From Acanthacorydalis orientalis (taxonomy: Eukaryota > Arthropoda > Insecta > Megaloptera > Corydalidae): DNA of 64,000 bases. The position numbers and the translations under genes are program-made. The number at the start of each line of letters is the position of its first letter. Within the stretch, counting starts at the first letter, position 1. Where the stretch lies: assembly GCA_034766995.1 (NCBI GenBank), contig CM068316.1:22357090-22421089 (forward strand). The letters are read 5' to 3'. Positions 48,141 to 59,967 of this stretch are shown piece after piece. The notes beneath the pieces were generated by a model that did no database searches, was not told where the DNA came from, and saw only the letters and a program-made list of their open reading frames with translations.

Positions 48141-48791
48141 TATATATGAACATTTGGATGTAGATATAAGAGAAACATTATTTCATGCATCATTTTTTTA
48201 AATTTATAGCACTCCAATAAATATATTATTATTGAATCGTTTTCTGTTTAGTATATTAGTCAGAATGCAAAAATATTTTGTAATTACCGTTCACGCTTTT
48301 GATTACATCTATTGATTGCAAATTGAATTTGTGTCAGAAGGAAGAAAACAGTTTTATATTCGATTAAAAAAATATTTGTGAATTCGTTGATCTGTTATAT
48401 TTACATGTTGTTAAAAATATATTTATTACGAATTAGATAAATAATGAACTTCTTAGAGAGGACTAAATCTGTGCAGTATACCCATGAATCCGATTTTCGT
48501 TATAGCATTTAATTCAAAAGAAGATATTTATGAACTAACATCTGTGTGAAGATTATATATATATATACGAGTATATATATACATATATCAAATAAAGTTA
48601 ACAAATGCACGTCAATAATTAACTTTTCCTGATATTATCATTCTTTAATTTAAGAATGCGAAAATACTAATTAATTTTCTTTACCTCTGTTAAAATATAT
48701 GTCAATAATTTATGTACAAATATTTTTTGATTATTTATTAGAGATTCTCTGATATATTTTAAAGTGAATCATCTCTACTATTTTATTAATA
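48141..48791. other. AT-rich intergenic DNA
   Basis: Short TA repeats at 48557-48590. Nothing else recognised. Confidence 0.6.
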
Positions 48792-48877
48792 TTAGGTCGG
48801 TAGGAAAATAATTACGGTTTTTTATATGAATTCTTACATGAAAGTCATAAACCGCAATTATATTTCTACTGATCTAA
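48792..48877 (+). mobile_element. 86-bp mini family B element
   Basis: Consists only of the two family B termini: TTAGGTCGGTAGGAAAATAA at the left and GTCATAAACCGCAATTATAT then TTCTACTGATCTAA at the right, joined through TTTTATATGAATTC. TA lies outside both ends. All coding sequence is gone. Confidence 0.8.
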
Positions 48878-48954
48878 TATATTCGAATATTAAAAAATTT
48901 ATTTTTTTAAATACAGATAATATCAAATGTTTGATTACGAACTCATTAATAATA

Positions 48955-49481
48955 ATATTCATTATCCTAACCTTATTTTTTTCAATGACAGTGCCATTTC
49001 ATCGTGTTTATGTTAATATCATCTTAAAGTGCATTTGTCGATTTGTATTTTGGTAACATTTGCCTTGACTTTATTATTATTTTTGCATCAAATTGGTCTA
49101 TTCAATTAAAGATGGAAAAGAAGTAAATAAAAGAAATTTTTGGTATGAGTTCAAAATGAGTGATTAAGCAGCAGAAATTGCTCATAAACTCAGGGATGCT
49201 TTTGTTGGAGATGCTGTTAAGGAACCTACAGTACAATGATTGTTCGAAAAATTTTGTGCTGCGCATGGGAGCCTTGAATATGAAGAAGGTCACGGGCGTC
49301 TTTGTCTAATTAATAACGACCGACTGAAGGCGTTAGTTGAATCAGAACCACGCACAATAATTCGAGAGCTAATTAGGCGTTAGTCATCCTACAGTTCTGG
49401 ACTACTTAAAACAGCTAGGAGAATCAAAAAGATATATGAATTTAAAGGTCATAAACCGTAACTATTTTTCTATCAACCTAA
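48955..49481 (+). mobile_element. family B mariner copy (B8), 5' terminus missing
   Basis: Picks up the family about 40 bp inside the normal 5' end (TATCCTAACCTTATTTTTTT) and continues to TTTTTCTATCAACCTAA. MEKK at 49112 is followed by a stop; linker EYEEGHGRL and second helix-turn-helix are recognisable with shifts. It starts about 80 bp after the mini element at 48792-48877. Confidence 0.82.
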
Positions 49482-51430
49482 TATTAAGTTCTTTAAGAAT
49501 GAAGATATCATTATCGAAATATGCAAAGAGTTTGAATATTTTGAACATTTATTGAACATTTTTAATTAGAAAAAATATTGTGATTTCTGGTTCGAATGAA
49601 AATTTCATTTAGGAAAATACAATTTTAATTCTATATTTTTATAAAGTGTTTCACAAATTTGTGCAAAATTCAGGTTCAATTATTTTAGACTTGTAAACAT
49701 TACAGTGAAATTATTTTTCCTGTGTAATTTGTGTCATGCACTATATACGTCATTTTCACTCTATATACTAATACAAAACGAAATATTGCTATCAACCCCT
49801 ACCAGTAATCCCCAAAACACGCGCATCATGTTATGCAGAGAACGGTGCCAATACAGAAAACATATACTTCCATTAGACGTATGTACAAACAAACATACAT
49901 TCAAAAAACTTATACATGTACATAATGAGATAGATGTACATATAAAAATAATAAACGAAAAAGAGAACGATACACATGTAAAAATACACACATTCAGACA
50001 AAAGCGTTTCATATTTCATTGTCACAAATGTTTTTTATTTATTCTGTATATACGTATATAAAATATGATTTTGAGGTAGTTGTATTCGAGTAGATAATAT
50101 ATCAACTTGCTGACCAATGTGTCTGTAGACGTGTAAAAACTTTCGATATATTAATTTTTGTTATTAAAAAACATTTATTTATATTAATATTTATAAATTA
50201 ATTTGTCATCCGTTTCTCGGTATTGTTTAATATAAATTTGTATAAGTTATAGAAAAATATTTGAAATATATTTTTAAAAGTATGGAAGTTATATAGAAAA
50301 TATTTCACAAAAAAAATATTTCCCACGCAACATAGTTTTGACAGGTTGCTTTTCTCTTACTATAAACGTTCTAACTTGTTTGAGTTTGTTTGTTTACACC
50401 GATTTGATCTTTGATGTACTCTTTGATTATCACTCGAATATGTAATCAGTATTAGGTGTTAAAGATTTTGTATATAATTCTAAAAAATATATATTTTTCC
50501 ATAATTATTATGTAAATGGGAAGGTTATAAGAGTTCTTTATTTATATAATTCAATGTCATTTTTTTCATTTTAAAAGCTTTCTTTTTTAATTATGAATGA
50601 AATTCGCATAAATAGGAGTCATTAACCTTTGTAACCTGTATAAAAAGGGCAGTGGTTTTGCTTACATCGATTATATTTGTATGTTTCTGATTTTAATTTG
50701 GTAATTAATAGTAAATTATATATCAGGTGTGATTTTTTGGTCCTATATATATATATATATATATATATATACTGAAATTTAAATGTACCTTAACTATAAA
50801 ATGGATATTGCATTATCCTATTTATTCTAAAACGGTACCAATATTTAAATGAAAATAATTTAACTGTATTAACCACTGTGCAGATATAAAATATGTTTCA
50901 AATTTAAAGTTTTAAACATATTTTCTACTAATGACATGATTGAAAATATATTTTGTGTTCTATTGCAATGCTTAGATTAATTTTCTGGAAAATGTGTGTG
51001 TGTGTGTGTATATATCTTCAGTTTTTAATGATCCATTGCAGTACAAAGGTATTTTCTGAATTATACTAAAATCAACAATCTAGTGTACTTATATTTCAGA
51101 TTCATTATATAATACATCATTTCACATTTTTTTCATTGGTTCATTTATGAACTTTATTATTATTTTTATTTTATGCAGTAATAATTATTTTCTAATACTT
51201 ATATTAAAATATGTTATATAAGTATTAAATAATAAAAATTAGAAACAAGGTTAAGTAGAATAATTGGTATTTTTTTTCAAACAAATAGAAATCTTCTCTA
51301 AGTATTGATGTATTTTTTCCAAATAAATTCATTTAATTTTTATTATTTTGATATATACATACACACACACATATATACATATATATATACATATTCATGT
51401 ACATATATATATATATATATATATATAAAT

Positions 51431-51474
<44 letters not shown>

Positions 51475-51498
51475 ATTTATATATATATATATATGCAC
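49482..51498. other. AT-rich intergenic DNA
   Basis: (TA)n at 50743-50771 and 51352-51495. An open frame of 118 codons at 49705-50061 is somewhat less AT-biased and rich in His, Cys and Ile, but has no recognisable domain; not called as a gene. Confidence 0.5.
51352..51495. repeat. interrupted (TA)n microsatellite with CA start
   Basis: ACACACACAC then TA repeats in three blocks, ending at the left terminus of the next mariner. The segment 51424-51482 is itself an inverted repeat (ATAAATATTGTATA and TATACAATATTTAT). Confidence 0.9.
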
Positions 51499-52391
51499 AT
51501 GAGGGTTTTTTGATAAGTATGGTAAAAAGCAATTTGAACACCGTTTTTTTTTTAGAAAAAATCGATTATATTTCTTAACAAAGTTTCCATTGAGTGGTAT
51601 ACACTTGGCCCAACGAGTCTACAAAATACGCATTGACGGCGGCGGTGACATCCTTATTCGACAAGAATTTCTTCATATAGAGCCAAATTTTCAAGTTTGG
51701 GGAGAGGAAAAAGTTGCATGGGGCCAAGTCCGGAGAATTGTGAGGATGAGAAAAATCAATTTCAAGCCTAATTTATGCCAATTTGTTATTATGTTCGGCG
51801 ATTTGTGAGACGGCGCTTTGTCCTAGTGAAAGAGCACTTTTCGTTTGCTAATCTTGGAAGTTTTTATTTTAGTTCTTCTTTCGAACGGTCCAATAATGTT
51901 GCATTATAGGCTTATCTTGTGGGTTTTTTTTTCGTTAAGTAGTCGATTAGGATGATTTTCTGGGAATCACAAAAAAACAGTGACTATTACCTTTCCAGCC
52001 GACAAGACGGTTTTCGCCTTCTACGGCGCACTTTCACCAATCGTTGTCTACTGCTTTGACTCTTTCTTCGACCAGGTCTGGTGCTAATCACCTTAGCTGA
52101 CGAAATACCCTAAAACTCCAAAACCATCCATCGATTCAAGTGTGTAGTGGTGGATCCATATTTCAACCACAGTGACGAATCGACGCAAAAATGTATACTC
52201 GTTTTTTCCCATTTTTGCGGCAACTGCTTCAATGCTCGCTTCAAATATCTGTAGAACGTGAACAATGCTTCGCTTCTGGCTGAAATCTGCCAATGCTAGT
52301 TTGAAAAATGACATTTGATAGTCGTGACGTTACTAGACGAATGGTGGTGCCATATCATAGGAATTTACTAAACTTATTAAACGACCCTCGT
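51499..52391 (-). mobile_element. family A mariner, internally deleted, dead
   Basis: Both termini are present: left GAGGGTTTTTTGATAAGTAT, right ending AAACGACCCTCGTA. TA microsatellites lie on both sides. Read on the minus strand, the N-terminal start region (MGKNEY, 52202-52185) is joined directly to FLRRFVTVVEIWIHHYTLES. The two DNA-binding domains are deleted and the first catalytic Asp is Val. Further on are WFPENHPNRLLN, FH*DKAPSHKS (second Asp kept) and PDLAPCNFFL (third Asp is Asn). About 400 bp are missing compared with the copy at 30573. Confidence 0.88.
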
Positions 52392-52394
52392 ATT

Positions 52395-52502
<108 letters not shown>

Positions 52503-53002
52503 AGATTGTGTGCGCGCATTTGTAGTCACAGTGAAATATATTTTTTCATGAAGATCCTAGATATTGTATGATTTTTGGAATATAACTTCTTGATAATTCA
52601 GACTTTTAATGAAACTACCATTTTGTTTTTATTATTGTGTTCTAAATATTTTAACATATTTTACTACAATTTATATATCAACTTTTTATAAACTCTGATC
52701 AATTATAGTTGGCAGGCTATATTCTATAATTATGTAAATTGTATAGTTCATATTTATAGTATTAGAAAGGAAATTGAATCCTGAGGGATGATAAGAGCGT
52801 TTTATTATATATTAACGATCGTAACATGTTTTGAAAATAAAATAAACCTCCAAAAATTATTTATACTGTTTTTAAAAAATACAACCAAAAAAGAGTTAAA
52901 CACTAAAAATAATATGAGAGATATTTAAAAAGAATTATATTTGTTTAAATTAACATTAGTACTGTCATTATTCAAATTAGCAAAGACTAATATCTATTAA
53001 AA
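52503..53002. other. AT-rich intergenic DNA, nothing recognised
   Basis: No gene or repeat seen. Confidence 0.6.
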
Positions 53003-53162
53003 TGATCAAATACGGCCGAGTTTTTTTAATACGGTCGAGTCGGTTAGGATTCGAACAGTTTACGTCAGGTCAGTTGAAGATAGGTTTTTAAATAATTTTA
53101 AGTTGGATTAGGTCAAATAATCAACTCCTATTATCATGTCCGAACCCGGCCATACTTTATCT
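53003..53162. repeat. small candidate MITE with GGCCGNGTT ends
   Basis: Left end ATCAAATACGGCCGAGTT and right end, complement ATAAAGTATGGCCGGGTTC, form an inverted repeat. The 160-bp interior is less AT-rich than its surroundings and non-coding. Confidence 0.4.
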
Positions 53163-53235
53163 GCTATATTATATTGATTCAGTTTGCATTAATTTGTGTA
53201 ATGACTACGAGATAATTCTTTATCATTTCACAAAA

Positions 53236-53540
53236 CAGTTTTGACAGTTTTACTAATTTTACTTTCACAAATGAATTCATTTTTCAGCTCATAAACCACA
53301 TTAACTTTTCTCGATCTATATAGTATTTGATAAGTTACTATTGATTTGTTTTTTGATTTTCATTTATGTGCATTTCGAACGCTATGATCCTCAGAGCGCC
53401 AAGGTACAGAAAAATCTGAAGTTACACTATTACTACAGAAACAACGAAAATAATCAATAATATTTTTTTTAATATATTTGATCGAAAAAAATGATGTGGT
53501 TTGTTGGATGAAAAATAAATCATTCACGAAAGTCTATTAC
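53236..53540. repeat. foldback repeat with arms of about 60 bp
   Basis: Left arm 53263-53325 (CACAAATGAATTCATTTTTC, AAACCACA, TTCTCGATC) is matched by the complement of 53476-53540 (CGTGAATGATTTATTTTTCA, CAAACCACATCA, TTTTTTCGATCAAATA). The left arm and spacer also match 30190-30400, so this is a dispersed family. Confidence 0.65.
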
Positions 53541-53689
53541 TTATTTCTCGCATAATTATTAAAATAAATACTAATAAAAAAATATGTAGAATACCGGTAG
53601 TCATTTTACCAAATTAGCTGTATTTAAATTTCAGCAGATTGTGTTAAATGTGCAAAAATGAGACAAAATTTTCATGAAAACCTCTAGAA

Positions 53690-54470
53690 GAGAGGGGAGA
53701 AAATTGTGGTCTTAAGGTCACATGTAGCTTTCTAGGGTCTTAAGTGTAGCCTTTTGACTGAATCTAAATTTTACAGAAAAAAACATTTTTTGAAGTGAAA
53801 ATTCTTTCATCTCAGGATGATATATGCGAATCATTTGAAGAATGCGCAACTGTTATAGATCTATATTTGGAGAATACAATGAAAGGTTCACTGACTTTGA
53901 GAATCATGACTCCACATCCAAATTAACATTTCATACTCGCCTAGTTGATGTTACAAAGCCACCTAAAGAACTGCAGATGGAATTGATTGAACTCTCAGTA
54001 GATGACATTTTAAAGTCATTGATGTTAAGAAAAATCAAATTGAAATATGAAAAATGCAGTAGAATACCTATGCTTTCGGCAATATGTCCGAAAAATACTT
54101 TCTTGATTTTCAACCATTTATTGCTGCGAATTTACATTTTCCTACCTAATCCAAATCAAGACGCCCTTAAGATCACAAATGACGGATACCCTTCTACAGA
54201 ATCATCTGAAACTAAGTATCTCCATGCTGCAACCAAATATTTAAATGATTTCCAACACAAAGCAGGCATAACAAAATCATTAAAAGATTAGTTAATCTTA
54301 GAACTAACAAATAGTTTTCATTTTTTCAAAATATTCAGTATATAGTAGATGGATTTTCATAAAATAATGTACATTTTAAGTATATCAAATTGAAGTTTCT
54401 TAAATGTGACCGTATTTGATTGCAGCTAAATAAATGTGGATTTTCAATATGAAAAGATTCCCCACCCTTG
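53690..54470 (+). mobile_element. hAT relic with perfect 8-bp TSD
   Basis: The 8-bp sequence CTCTAGAA occurs directly at both borders (53682-53689 and 54471-54478). The inner ends GAGAGGGGAGAAA and, as complement of the right end, CAAGGGTGGGGAATC are related inverted repeats. The 5' region contains the GGTCTTAAGGTCACATGTAG type stretch and GACTGAATCTAAATTTTACA seen in hAT elements of this group. The 781-bp element encloses a 149-codon open frame from the transposase C-terminus. Confidence 0.88.
53842..54291 (+). pseudogene. hAT transposase C-terminal fragment, open for 149 codons
   Basis: The frame reads FGEYNERFTDFENH near the start, then PPKELQMELIELSVDDILKS (residues about 40-60), which is a conserved block of GTF2IRD2/EPM2AIP1-type hAT transposases just before the dimerisation domain. 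A decayed dimerisation motif follows (ICPKNTFLIFN, where CExTFSxMN is expected), and the end diverges. The BED finger and the catalytic core are missing. The absence of stops over 149 codons in a decayed element is mildly unusual but can be chance. Confidence 0.78.
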
Positions 54471-54562
54471 CTCTAGAAGAATGTATATTTTAAATAAATA
54501 TCTGATTTTTTTGGATTTCATATAATGACTAAGATCTACCACAAACGATTTATTTATGTATC

Positions 54563-54567
<5 letters not shown>

Positions 54568-54614
<47 letters not shown>

Positions 54615-54624
54615 ATGTGTGTGT
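54568..54624. repeat. (TA)n to (TG)n microsatellite
   Basis: TA repeats followed by GTGTGTGTGTGT. Confidence 0.95.
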
Positions 54625-54739
54625 AATGCATTTGCACTGAATTATATATAGATGTCTATTACGTTTATCAATGTAATATATAAATTTTAAGTGCTAACCT
54701 TAACATTTAAAAAACATTATATATCTTGGTGAATCAGTT

Positions 54740-55825
54740 GGAATAACCTCATAAAACAGTAGTGAACACGATGGCGTCAGCATATTAGATATTGCGTACT
54801 GTTGAATCTGTAGGAATGATTTATTCCTCTTTGGGGAAAGGTGTTGTGATGCATAAAATATGGAACAAATGATTTTAAAGGTATCGATTTGGTAATTTTG
54901 ATCTTTGTGAACGAAGAAAAGAAAATGTTCCAGGAAATCGAAAAAAATTGAACACGAAGGGGTTGAGCAGCTGTTTAGTGAAAGTTCCGCTCAAACTGAA
55001 CAGGAACTCGCTCAGTAATTTGGAGTTATCCATCAAGCAATTTTCTATTATTTACATCGCTGGGAAAAATTCAAAAGCCAGGTATATGGATTCCACATAA
55101 GCTCAGCTCGAAAAATAAAGAAAGAAAATGCGATATGGCTATGTCATCACTAACAAAGTTGAAAAAAAGGATTTTTGCATAAAATCTTAATCATGGACGA
55201 AAAATGGGTTTTTATAACATTTCTAGGCGCCAAAAATGATGGGTTATGTTCGGTGAACCATCGACATAGATCGAAAAACCAAATATTCATGTTAAAAAAG
55301 TGTTATTGTGTATTTGGTGAGATATTAAAGGTATGGTGTATTATGAGTTGTTCGAAACTGGTCAGACTGTAAATTCAAAGTTATTCATTTGAGTGTGGAA
55401 TTAGAAAGAAAAATATCATTCACTGGTGAGCGAAGAAGACAAGTCATTTTGCATTACAACATTTTGCCCTGTATCGCGAAAGGGATCAAAAACGTTATTT
55501 TTCGTTGGGCTGGGAAGTTCTTTCTCATGCGTCGTATTCACCGAACTTATCCCCGTCAGATTATTACCTATTCCGGTTGTTCACATGGCTGATACCTGTT
55601 TTAAAACAGTGGAAGAGTTTCGAAAAGCATTGAAGACTTCATCGACTTAAAGCTCACATCTTTTTTTTGACAAGAAATTCTTTAGTCACCCGACAAATGG
55701 AGAAAAGCTATGGAAAATAATAGGGGATATTTTGAGGATGGAAATGTATTTCATTTTTCCGTAAATAAACATTGATTTTTTATAAAAAGGCATAGAATTA
55801 ATTTCTACACCTAATAATACATGTA
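54740..55825 (+). pseudogene. mariner relic (family G), heavily decayed
   Basis: The right end ATTAATTTCTACACCTAAT looks like a mariner terminus; no matching left end is visible. In order on the plus strand: FGNFDLCERRKENVPGN (DNA-binding linker, about 54895), an SSAQTEQELAQ-like helix-turn-helix (about 54985), IWIPHKLS (about 55090), the first catalytic Asp in HKILIMDEKWVFIT (55178-55219), YCVFGEILKVWCIM, a decayed second block ILHYNILPCIAK where Asp is Tyr, and VLSHASYSPNLSPSDYYLF (about 55515-55575) with the third Asp. Many stops and shifts. It resembles mariners that start with FGDFDLSD-type linkers and differs from families A to C. Confidence 0.78.
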
Positions 55826-56248
55826 GAATTTTTAAAGTATTGGCTCACATACTGGAAGATTTTCAAAACGGTTTATTTAAGAAAATCATGCATTTTATAG
55901 AGAAATTAACAAGAAAGAAAAAGCAAATCATTCGGATTAGATTGTACATAAGTTTTCTGCATTCATGTCAGAATGTATATGATTCCAGCCTCCGTCGCTG
56001 ATGATGAAGAAACCGATTAGAATGATTTTCTTTTTCGGTTAATATTTGTTATTGTATACAACTATTTATAATTGAAATTTTAAAAGAAATGAATCTCACT
56101 TATATTTAGCTAATTCATGTTTATCATTTTCTGTTACGAATTCATTCCTTTAAAATTTGCAAGAAATTCGACTTATTGATATATGAAATTAGTAAATTGG
56201 TAGGAAGAAAATTGTTTATGAATAGAGGAATAGTAGTATGCTTGTGTT

Positions 56249-56249
<1 letters not shown>

Positions 56250-56328
<79 letters not shown>

Positions 56329-56435
56329 TGTATCTATCTATCTATCTATCTATGTATCTATCCATATATCTATCTCTCTCCCTCACTCTCTCTCTCTCTC
56401 TGTATATATATGTATGTGTGTGTGTGTGTGTAAGT
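56250..56435. repeat. compound microsatellite TA / TATC / CT / TG
   Basis: About 80 bp of TA, then TATC tetranucleotides (56331-56375), then CTCTCTCTCTCTCT (56376-56402), then TGTGTGTGTG (56416-56431). Another TA and TATG tract lies at 56558-56650. Confidence 0.95.
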
Positions 56436-56555
56436 GTGTATGTAGTGTAAAACTTGAAAGCTAATTTTATTTATGTATCGAAGATAAGTTTAAGATATTG
56501 TTTTAATAAAGTTAGAGTATGTTTATTAAATTAACTTGAGAAACTGTATACATCG

Positions 56556-56603
<48 letters not shown>

Positions 56604-57248
56604 GTATATATATATATATATATGTGTATATTCATACATACATTTAATTCATATATACACCAGGGAAACAGTAATGCTAAGAGATGAACTAAAAGCGTAT
56701 AATAGTTTAAGGGATGGGTCACATAGTAGACGTTGTTTGTCCTTTGGGAATGTACATAACTTTGTTTTTTTACTTTCGCGTAGAAAAAAATGTTGTAACA
56801 TTACTAGTTCTATTTTAAAGTATTTCATCATTGCAAATAAAATTTTAATTGTGTTACTTGCAGGACATTTTTTCAACATTTCTTATGGGAACTTTAAAAA
56901 AATAAAGAAAATCAAAATTTATATGATGTATTTCATTGAATTTTGCATCATTTTGATGTTTTCATGAATGAACTCTATGTAGGATTTTCTTTAAAGTGAA
57001 TACCTTATTTACGTTAGCGGTTTAAGATTTTCAAGATATATTTTTACATCATTTGGTTATTCAACCGTTATTTTGTTTCCGTAACATTTATCTGACTTGT
57101 AAACTATCTCCAGTTTTATATTTTTATGTTTATTAAGTTGAAAATAACTTTGTTATAGTATAGTTTTTAAAACGTACATAATCGTTTACATAAAATTTAA
57201 AAGTCTTTTTTTATTACATATTTATAAAAGTGAAGTTTTTTTATACAG

Positions 57249-57251
<3 letters not shown>

Positions 57252-57313
<62 letters not shown>
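57252..57313. repeat. (TA)n microsatellite
   Basis: Pure TA tract. Confidence 0.95.
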
Positions 57314-57314
<1 letters not shown>

Positions 57315-57599
57315 TGTTCATAAAGTTTGGTTCAGTAATTTAAATGTATATTTGTTTAAAAGATATAATAAAAGATATTAAAAATATTATTTATAAAAGA
57401 ATTTTCACAAAGTGTGGCTCGTAGGGAATTTACGGCTTTCAAGCGTCTTATACTTACCACCTGTAGCCGATTTGTTCAAATATTTATTGATTAAAATTTA
57501 TTATATCACTGAAACACATGTACTATTTATATTGTAATAATATAAAAAATATAGTTAGTATAAAGTCCAGAGAAAGTGCACGATTCCATTAAAAATTAT

Positions 57600-58920
57600 A
57601 GGCTTGTTGTCGATTTCAAAATGGAAAATCAAAAGGAACCTTTTGTCACATTTTGCTATATTATTGCCGAAAAGAAAAAACGCTGTACAAGCTCATAATA
57701 ACGTATGTGATGTGCTTGGTGAAGCTGACAAAACTATGGCAGTGTCAGATATAAATTAATAAACTTTAAAAATGAATTAATTAATTAATATTAATTATTT
57801 AATAAATAAATAAAATTAATTATTATAATTATTTTAATATTAAGTGAATTAATTTATTAATTAATTAATAAAAACACATTTTATTAATTAATTAATTAAC
57901 GAAATCAATATCAAATAATAAAATTATTTTTCTTATTAATTAATAAAAAACAAAATTTTATTAATTTGTTTGCTTAATTTCGTTTTGGAGATTTTGATGT
58001 TAAAGGTGCACCACGCTCAGAAAGACCACTCGAAGTTGATGTCAAAATAAAGGGAGCAATCGAATCCAATCAGCGTTTAATAACACGAGAGAGTTCTGAG
58101 GATCTTAACATATCGAAATCGAGTATTGAAAATTATTTAAAACAGCTTGGATACGTTAGGAAAGTCAATATTTGGATACCACATGAGCTCAAAAAAATTC
58201 ATCTCACTAAGCACATTGACATATGCGATTCTCTCTTGAAACGTGAATAAAATAATCCATCTTTGAAATGTATGATAACAGGCGATAAAAAATCAATCGT
58301 TTACAAATTAAACAAAGAAGTTCGTTGCGCAAGAGTAATGAATTTACTCACAATTCTTCAAAATCAGATATTCACCAATAGAGGGTTATGCTGTCAGTCT
58401 GGTAGCATTTCAAATGTATTGTGTATTTTGAGCTGTTCCAAGGAACCAAACCATTAATTCGGACGTGTACAGTCGTTAATTGGATAAATTAAATGATTTT
58501 ATCAAACAGAAGCGTCCAGAATTGGTGAATCGCAAAGCTGTTGTGTTTCACCATGATAACGCTAAACCACATACAAGTTTGGTCACTCGTCAAAAATTGT
58601 TGCAGCTCGGATGGGATGTGTTACCACATTCAACATATTCTCCTGACCTGTTACCATCAGACTACCATTTGTTTAGTTCTTTGCAAAACGCCTTCATTTG
58701 TAAAACCTTCACTGCTAATGAGAATATTCAATCGTTATTGGAACTGTTATCTTCCGAAAAAGATAATAACTTTTTTGGCGCGGAATCATGAAGTTGTCTG
58801 AAAGATGGAAAAAGGCAATTGAACAACATAGATAATATATTGTTTAAGAAAGTTTTTGTTTCCCATGAAAATTTCGCCTTTCATTTACATAGAAAAAAAA
58901 CGCAATTACTTTTTGGCCAA

Positions 58921-58922
<2 letters not shown>
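57600..58922 (+). mobile_element. mellifera-type mariner, dead, with AT-rich insertion
   Basis: The right end AACGCAATTACTTTTTGGCC then AACC is a clear mariner terminus and abuts a (TA)n tract (58923-58960). The left terminus is not visible. The element keeps the whole order of a mellifera-type transposase, but about 210 bp of TTAATTAA-rich DNA (57758-57970) separate the first DNA-binding part from the rest. Confidence 0.82.
57621..58833 (+). pseudogene. mellifera-type mariner transposase, three Asp kept, frame broken
   Basis: The start MENQKEPFVTFCYIIAEKKK at 57621 is mellifera-type. After the AT-rich insertion it resumes with FGDFDVKGAPRSERPLEVDV, the second helix-turn-helix (RLITRESSEDLNISKSSIEN), IWIPHELKKIHLTKHIDICD and the first Asp in MITGDKKSIVY (58273-58305). 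A decayed middle follows, then the open frame 58480-58791 with LNDFIKQKRPELVNRKAVVF, HHDNAKPHTS (second Asp) and LPHSTYSPDLLPSDYHLF (third Asp), and a C-terminal remnant MKLSERWKKAIEQH. The catalytic triad is present, but stops, shifts and the insertion inactivate it. Confidence 0.88.
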
Positions 58923-58959
<37 letters not shown>

Positions 58960-58963
<4 letters not shown>

Positions 58964-59967
58964 GTTTGTGTGTGCGTGTGTCTTATAAATAATGAGCAAG
59001 TAAAAAAAATGAATTGCTTACTAATATATACATAAGAATACATACACACACATATACATGTTTGTGTTTTTAATCAGTTTTAAAATTGAATAAATTTTGT
59101 CGTTAAAAATCGACGACAATATTCATCTCTTATAAAAGGTTTACTTTAATAGACTAAGCTGGAAGTGCTTCAAACAAAGGTTTATATGCATATCAAAAAA
59201 ACTTCATCTCTTCATCATATTATTTGAGGTATTTTTGAAATATTTGTTTCTTACTATTTTATATTCTGCGGGATGTAAAATGATCAGAATATTAGTTGTT
59301 GATAATTAAATCAAATTATTGAATTTAAGCCGAATATTGTATTAAGGTAGTAAATTAAACATACTTGTTGGTATTTGGAATGCTATCAATACTTTAAAAT
59401 TATCAAAATAGTTGTTTAATAAAGTTCTTCCTTTAGATAGATTATGTTTGAGGTGAATATCTGATTAGCGAATGATTTAATTTTTTTAAAGAACGTACGT
59501 CCTTTTTATTGCGGATGAATTGTATTAGTAGCATTTAGTTCACTTAATAGAACGATTACTATTAAATGAATTTAAGGAAATTTTTACAACCATTTGTAAG
59601 ACCATTTTTAAATAGAAATAAAATCGGTGGATTTGTAATCTACGCATACTATTACATTTTTAATATAAATTTGATTTTTGTTTTATAACACCACCAGAAT
59701 TTTTAATGTTTTTTCTCTTTTTTTTTTACTTTATTGCGTAGTGTTTCTAAGCAATTTTATATTTTCTCGATACCTTCCTGATAAATAAAGCTATGGATAT
59801 GATTTACAATCTGATTGAGTGTTTCAACTTTGAACTTTTTATTCTGTTTTTAACCAATCTCCTTTTTATTAATACATTTTGAGATATTAAAGTCTGATTT
59901 TCACTTCGGTCAATCTCGCTTTATGAGATCATTTTCATTATAGTGTATCATTTAATATATATATATA
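58960..59967. other. AT-rich intergenic DNA
   Basis: Short TG and CA repeats near 58965-58980 and 59040-59060. Nothing else recognised. Confidence 0.6.

Larger units (their letters stand above)
55826..57580. other. intergenic DNA with complex microsatellites
   Basis: Holds the microsatellites at 56250-56435, 56558-56650 and 57252-57313. No gene recognised. Confidence 0.6.

Noticed and set aside
49705..50061. 118-codon frame with somewhat less biased composition
   Set aside because: No recognisable domain; open on the opposite strand too (49761-50012). It could be kept as a very weak gene candidate only.
53047..53056. GGATTCGAAC, like the T-arm of a tRNA on the minus strand
   Set aside because: No matching acceptor, D-arm or anticodon arm can be drawn around it; it lies within a candidate MITE.
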